Shown: positions 60,110-64,000 of the stretch, in pieces
Position numbering within the stretch: position 1 is the first letter of the stretch
How the letters are laid out: every line of letters begins with the position of its first letter
Assembly: GCA_036557365.1 (NCBI GenBank)
Contig: DATBHR010000098.1
Location: forward strand, 372,001-436,000
Source: DATKHR01 sp036557365
Lineage (GTDB): Bacteria; Acidobacteriota; Vicinamibacteria; Vicinamibacterales; CAVVIG01
Reading direction: 5' to 3'
DNA: 64,000 nucleotides
Program-made: the position numbers and the translations under genes
Notes under the pieces: model-generated
Seen by the model: only the letters and a program-made list of their open reading frames with translations
The model's database searches: none
What the model was told of the DNA's origin: nothing

Positions 60110-61273
60110 ATGCCAGGCCGACACTTCCTCCAGATTCCCGGACCGACCAACGTCCCCGACCGGATCCTGCGCGCGATCTCGAGGCAGACGATCGATCACC
60201 GCGGGCCGGAATTCTCGCGCATGGCGCGCGAGGCGCTCGACGGTCTCAAGCGCGTCTTCCAGACCACCAGCGCGGTCGTCGTCTACCCATCGTCTGGAAC
60301 GGGCGCGTGGGAGGCGGCGCTGGTGAACACGCTGTCGCCAGGCGATCGGCTGATGATGGTGGAGACCGGCCACTTCGCAACGCTCTGGCGGAAGGTCGCC
60401 GAACGGATGGGTCTCGAAGTGGATTTCGTCCCCGGCGACTGGAAACATGCTGCCGATCCGGCTGTGATCGCGGCGCGATTGTCCGCGGATCGTTCGCACA
60501 GCATCAAGGCCGTCGCTGTCGTCCACAACGAAACGTCGACCGGCGTGACGAGCCGGATCGCCGCGATTCGCAGCGCGATCGATGCCGCGCAGCATCCGGC
60601 GCTGCTGATGGTCGACACCGTTTCATCGCTCGGATCGATGGACTATCGGCACGACGAGTGGGGCGTCGACGTCACCGTCGGCGGATCGCAGAAAGGGCTG
60701 ATGCTGCCGCCCGGCCTCGGCTTCAACGCGATCAGCGCGAAAGCGATCGAGGCATCACAATCAGCGAAATTTCCGCGGTCCTATTGGGACTGGACGCCTA
60801 TGCTCGCCGACGATCCGTCCGCGTTCTTTCCGTACACGCCGTCGACGAATCTGCTGTTCGGCCTTCGCGAAGCGACGCAGATGCTGTTCGAAGAAGGGCT
60901 GGCCAACGCATTTGCGCGCCACTGCCGTCTGGCAGAAGCCGCGCGTCGCGCGGTTCGCGCGTGGGGACTCGAGCTGTGGCCCGCGAAGCCGGAGGAATAC
61001 AGCCAGACGCTGACGGCGGTCGCGATGCCCGACGGCCACGATGCCGATCGACTGCGGAAGATCATCCTCGAGCGCTTCGACATGTCGCTCGGCGCCGGCC
61101 TGGGCAGACTCAAAGGCAAGGTGTTCCGGATCGGCCATCTCGGCGATTTCAACGACCTGATGCTCGCGGGCACGCTGAGCGGCGTCGAGATGGGACTGGC
61201 ATCGGCCGGCGTTCCCTTCAGGCCCGGTGGAGTGACGGCGGCCCTTGAACATCTGTCAACGACCCGCCACTGA
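60110..61273 (+). CDS. Alanine/serine-glyoxylate aminotransferase (class V, PLP)
   Basis: 387 residues from ATG 60110; the frame is open far upstream but that part overlaps the divergent gene. RHFLQIPGPTNVPDRILRAI and QTIDHRGPEFSRM open the fold, VYPSSGTGAWEAALVNTLSP binds the cofactor phosphate, VVHNETSTGVTS and MVDTVSSLGSMDY hold the pyridoxal ring, and GGSQKGLMLPPGL has the PLP lysine K195. Members convert glyoxylate to glycine with alanine or serine as donor. The amidase start lies 28 bases inside this gene. Confidence 0.9.
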   Translation: MPGRHFLQIPGPTNVPDRILRAISRQTIDHRGPEFSRMAREALDGLKRVFQTTSAVVVYPSSGTGAWEAALVNTLSPGDRLMMVETGHFATLWRKVAERMGLEVDFVPGDWKHAADPAVIAARLSADRSHSIKAVAVVHNETSTGVTSRIAAIRSAIDAAQHPALLMVDTVSSLGSMDYRHDEWGVDVTVGGSQKGLMLPPGLGFNAISAKAIEASQSAKFPRSYWDWTPMLADDPSAFFPYTPSTNLLFGLREATQMLFEEGLANAFARHCRLAEAARRAVRAWGLELWPAKPEEYSQTLTAVAMPDGHDADRLRKIILERFDMSLGAGLGRLKGKVFRIGHLGDFNDLMLAGTLSGVEMGLASAGVPFRPGGVTAALEHLSTTRH

Positions 61274-62600
61274 GCTGGCGGAGCTGCTGCGGCGAAAATC
61301 GCTCTCCGCGCGCGAAGTCGTGGCCGCACACCTCGCGCGAATCGACGCCGTCAATTCCAAGGTGAACGCGATTGTGACGCTCGTTGCCGAACAGGCGATG
61401 GCGGAGGCACAGCTCGCGGACGAACGCCTGGCGCACGGCGAAATCGTCGGCCCACTTCATGGACTCCCGATCGCGCACAAAGATCTCCAGGAGACCGCCG
61501 GCATCCGGACCACGTTCGGCTCGCCAATTTTTCGCGACTACATACCCGCGGTGGACTCACCGACGGTTCAGCGCCTCAAGCGCGCGGGCGCGATCACCGT
61601 GGGCAAGACGAACACGCCCGAGTTCGGTGCCGGATCGCAGACGTTCAACCCGGTCTTCGGCGCGACGCTGAATCCGTACGACACGACGAAGACCTGCGGT
61701 GGAAGCAGCGGCGGCGCGGCCGTCGCGCTTGCGTGCGGCATGCTGCCGATTGCAGACGGCACCGACATGGGCGGCTCGCTCCGCAATCCCGCCGCATTTT
61801 GCGGCGTCGTCGGCATCCGCCCGACCAGCGCGCCGCTGGCTGGGCGCGACGACTCGGCCGACGAAATGTTGAGCATCGACGGACCCATGGCGCGAACCGC
61901 TGCGGACGTCGCGCTGCTTCTTGGCGCGATGACGAGCGCGGACGTGCCGTCGATGGACCACGACCACAGCGGCGTGCGGGTTGCGTGGCCGGAGCATTTC
62001 GGCGGCATGCCGTTCGAGCCGCGCGTGCGCGACGCGGTCAACTCGCAACGCGCGCACTTCGAAGCCATCGGCTGCATCGTGGCCGACGCGGACCCCGATC
62101 TGGCCGATGCGGACGATATCTTCAAGACGCTTCGTGCGCGGGCGTTCGTGACGAAGTACGCCGCACTCGTGCGCGACCATCGCGCGTTGATCAAGGACGC
62201 GATTCTCGGCGAGGTCGATCGAGGGCAGCGTTTGACCGGCGATCAAATTGACGCTTCACTGCGGTCCCGCGCCGCGCTCCGACATCGGATCGCCGACTTC
62301 ATGCGCGATCACGAGTTCATCGTGCTGCCGACGACGCAGGTCGCGCCGTTCGACGTCAACGAACCGTTCGTGCGGGAGATCGACGGCGTGGCGATGGACT
62401 CGTACATCGACTGGATGAAGTCCTGCTACTACATTTCGGTCCTCGGCCATCCGGCCGCGTCCGTGCCGTGCGGGACGACCAGCGACGGCCTTCCGATTGG
62501 CTTGCAGATCGTCGGACGGCGCGGCGCCGATTGGGACGTCCTTCGTCTCGCGCACGCGTTCGAAGCGGCCCGCGGTCCGTTTGCGCCGCCGGCGCTCTAG
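61245..62600 (+). CDS. Amidase signature family hydrolase
   Basis: 451 residues with the start at TTG 61245, inside the aminotransferase gene; no other good start was seen nearby, so translation may be coupled. The Ser-Ser-Lys triad is clear: K79 in GLPIAHKDLQE, cis-serine S155 in GGSSGGAAVALA, and nucleophile S178 in DGTDMGGSLRNPA. FCGVVGIRPT follows as usual. The C-terminus has HPAASVPCGTTSDGLPIGLQ, typical of amidase/GatA-like proteins. It hydrolyses an unidentified amide. The protein lacks GatA-specific context (no gatB or gatC), so a catabolic amidase is more likely. Confidence 0.9.
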   Translation: MNICQRPATELAELLRRKSLSAREVVAAHLARIDAVNSKVNAIVTLVAEQAMAEAQLADERLAHGEIVGPLHGLPIAHKDLQETAGIRTTFGSPIFRDYIPAVDSPTVQRLKRAGAITVGKTNTPEFGAGSQTFNPVFGATLNPYDTTKTCGGSSGGAAVALACGMLPIADGTDMGGSLRNPAAFCGVVGIRPTSAPLAGRDDSADEMLSIDGPMARTAADVALLLGAMTSADVPSMDHDHSGVRVAWPEHFGGMPFEPRVRDAVNSQRAHFEAIGCIVADADPDLADADDIFKTLRARAFVTKYAALVRDHRALIKDAILGEVDRGQRLTGDQIDASLRSRAALRHRIADFMRDHEFIVLPTTQVAPFDVNEPFVREIDGVAMDSYIDWMKSCYYISVLGHPAASVPCGTTSDGLPIGLQIVGRRGADWDVLRLAHAFEAARGPFAPPAL

Positions 62601-62914
62601 TCGCGCAAGAACTCCTTGCCGCTTGACGCGGAGCTGCAGCCGGGATTCTCGCATCGCCGCGCCAGTTCGACCGTCCGAACAAGACGCGGCGCAGGCCGGC
62701 GACAGAGCGAGCCGGCCCAAATGGCGGCGAGCTGCGTTCCGCGGACGATAAGCCGGAGGCGCGTTTTCCGGCCTGCGGAATCGGGATTCGCCCCGAACGA
62801 CGCACGCAATTCGCGGCATCGCACCGTCGAACAGGCACGCCGAACGCGAGTGTCCCGCGTGCCGCGGACGGTTCGCCAGCGACGTGGTCCGCGATATGCG
62901 CGCGTTGTAGCCCG
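62601..62914. other. Spacer between amidase and CoA-transferase genes
   Basis: 314 very GC-rich bases between convergent genes. Short ORFs on both strands show no known protein. I see no clear terminator. Confidence 0.45.
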
Positions 62915-64000
62915 CTACGCCACCGCGCCGGCGGCGCGCAGGCCGGCGATCGCATCCGTCGTGTATCCGGCTTCCGCCAGAATCTCGTTCGTGTGCTCGC
63001 CCAGGAGCGGCGCCCGCCGCTGAACGTCCGTCGGCGTCGCGCTCATCTTGATCGGCGAACCCAACGCGCGGATCCGTCCGAGCGACGGATGGTTCACTTC
63101 AACCGCCATGTTCCTGGCGACGACCTGCGGATCCGAAAACACTTCCGAGTAGTCGTTGATCGGGCCGCACGGGATTTCGTGCGCCTCGAACAGCGCGAGC
63201 CAGTGCTGCCGCGGCTTCTGAATGGTGATCGACTCGATCTGTTTTGCCAGCTCGGCTCGGTGGCTCACGCGGCTCGCGTTTGTCGCGAACGTCGGATCGG
63301 ACAGCCACTCCCGGCGATCGAGGACCTCGGCGATCCGCTTGAAGATGCGCTCGTTCGCACCGCCGAGCGTGATGTAGCCGTCGGCGCAGCGGATCGCTTG
63401 ATACGGCGCGTTCATCCGGTGCGCCGAGCCAAGCGCGTCGGGCACGCCGGCGCCCGAAAAGAACTGCGTCGCTTCCCACACGGACAACGCGATGCCGGCG
63501 TCCACGAGCGCGGTGTCGATGTGCTGACCGAGCCCGGTTCGATGCCGCGCCTGCAGCGCCGCCAGAATGCCGACCACCGCGAACAGCCCGGCGCCGAGAT
63601 CGGTCAGGGGCACTCCCGCTTTCACCGGCGGACCGCCGGGCTCGCCGGTCACCGACATGATGCCCGACACGCCCTGCGCAATGAGATCGAAGCCGCCGCG
63701 GTGCCTATACGGCCCGGTCTGCCCGTAGCCGGAAATCGACGCGTAAATCAGGGCCGGCCGCCGCATCCTCAGCGCCTCATACCCAAAGCCGAGCCCGCTC
63801 AGCACGCCGGGCCGATAGTTCTCGACTAGGATGTCAGACGCGTCGACGAGCCGCATCAGCACGTCGCGGCCTTCGGTCGTCTTGAGATCGATGACGATGC
63901 TGCGCTTGCCGCGGTTGACGGCGTTGAAGGCAGGCGTGTCGGTGCCGACGGCGCCCGGCATCTGCCGCGTCGAGTCGCCGCGCGGCGGCTCCACTTTGAC
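62915..64000 (-). CDS. CaiB/BaiF family CoA-transferase (5' truncated by window)
   Basis: The frame is open to base 64000, so roughly the first 40 residues are outside; the visible part begins KVEPPRGDSTRQM. Family III CoA-transferase marks are NRGKRSIVIDLKTTEGRDVL, DILVENYRPGVLSGLGFGYE, SISGYGQTGPYRHRGGFDLI and a catalytic aspartate expected in the unseen or early part; later GQHIDTALVDAGIAL and LGGANERIFKRIAEVL. It moves CoA between acids, as in formyl-CoA:oxalate, carnitine or succinate systems. With the OxlT-like transporter nearby, an oxalate role is possible; nothing in the residues proves it. Confidence 0.88.
   Translation of the reverse strand, partial: VKVEPPRGDSTRQMPGAVGTDTPAFNAVNRGKRSIVIDLKTTEGRDVLMRLVDASDILVENYRPGVLSGLGFGYEALRMRRPALIYASISGYGQTGPYRHRGGFDLIAQGVSGIMSVTGEPGGPPVKAGVPLTDLGAGLFAVVGILAALQARHRTGLGQHIDTALVDAGIALSVWEATQFFSGAGVPDALGSAHRMNAPYQAIRCADGYITLGGANERIFKRIAEVLDRREWLSDPTFATNASRVSHRAELAKQIESITIQKPRQHWLALFEAHEIPCGPINDYSEVFSDPQVVARNMAVEVNHPSLGRIRALGSPIKMSATPTDVQRRAPLLGEHTNEILAEAGYTTDAIAGLRAAGAVA

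Noticed and set aside
60019..61248. 409-codon ORF overlapping the aminotransferase
   Set aside because: Shadow frame, rich in R, G and A; the aminotransferase frame has PLP motifs.
1..64000. tRNA, rRNA, CRISPR, prophage or replication origin
   Set aside because: No cloverleaf consensus, rRNA-like stretch, spacer array, phage structural gene or origin-type repeat cluster was noticed; a tRNAscan or covariance-model run would be needed to exclude small RNAs.

Overview
The window looks chromosomal and comes from a high-GC (about 60% by eye) Gram-negative-type bacterium. It has heptose/LPS-type sugar genes, PEP-CTERM proteins, secreted proteins of up to about 1,950 residues built from Fn3, LamG and beta-propeller modules, DUF4910/PIG-L sugar genes and a short type I glutamine synthetase. 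This mix is most like Acidobacteriota (Vicinamibacteria-like). That placement is inferred from gene style, not from a marker gene.

Layout. 1-16.5 kb is an exopolysaccharide/LPS region. It holds a truncated asparagine-synthase-like amidotransferase, GT4 and GT2 glycosyltransferases, two tandem secreted beta-helix proteins, a PEP-CTERM gene between two decayed IS3-family copies, the heptose genes hldE and gmhA with a GT9 transferase, an internally duplicated protein of unknown function, a Wzx-like flippase and another GT2. 16.7-29.8 kb holds two giant paralogous multidomain secreted proteins on either side of an apiosidase-like glycoside hydrolase. 29.9-41.8 kb holds a GT-C/GT2 pair and a divergent nucleotide-sugar cassette: rmlC-like epimerase, SAF-domain oxidoreductase, NAD epimerase, rfbF, PIG-L deacetylase, a 41-residue membrane peptide, a DUF4910 protein, an SDR and a C-methyltransferase. 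The cassette probably makes a CDP-linked branched or modified sugar. 42.1-44.0 kb holds three more PEP-CTERM genes, and 44.6 kb a sigma-54-type AAA+ activator. From 45.7 kb on the genes are mostly housekeeping or catabolic: lmo0937-type peptide, fabZ, GAF-PP2C phosphatase, beta-lactamase-like hydrolase, a frameshifted OB-fold-like lipoprotein, glnA, a membrane GAF sensor, thrA, an OxlT-like transporter, a lipoprotein, a gamma-glutamyltransferase, an aminotransferase, an amidase and a CoA-transferase cut by the window end.

The most interesting signal is regulatory. Sites with GG and TTGC at exact sigma-54 -24/-12 spacing lie upstream of several surface-polysaccharide and PEP-CTERM units (6285-, 11963-, 12901+, 32550-, 35354-, 35605+, 43018-; weaker at 16601+ and 43189+). 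The activator gene at 44555 is the natural candidate regulator. A second signal is a family of about 21-bp hairpin-forming tandem repeats in spacers between 45.7 and 50.4 kb. In three of four places they begin at or shortly after a stop codon, in sense orientation. No rRNA, tRNA, CRISPR array or intact transposon was seen.
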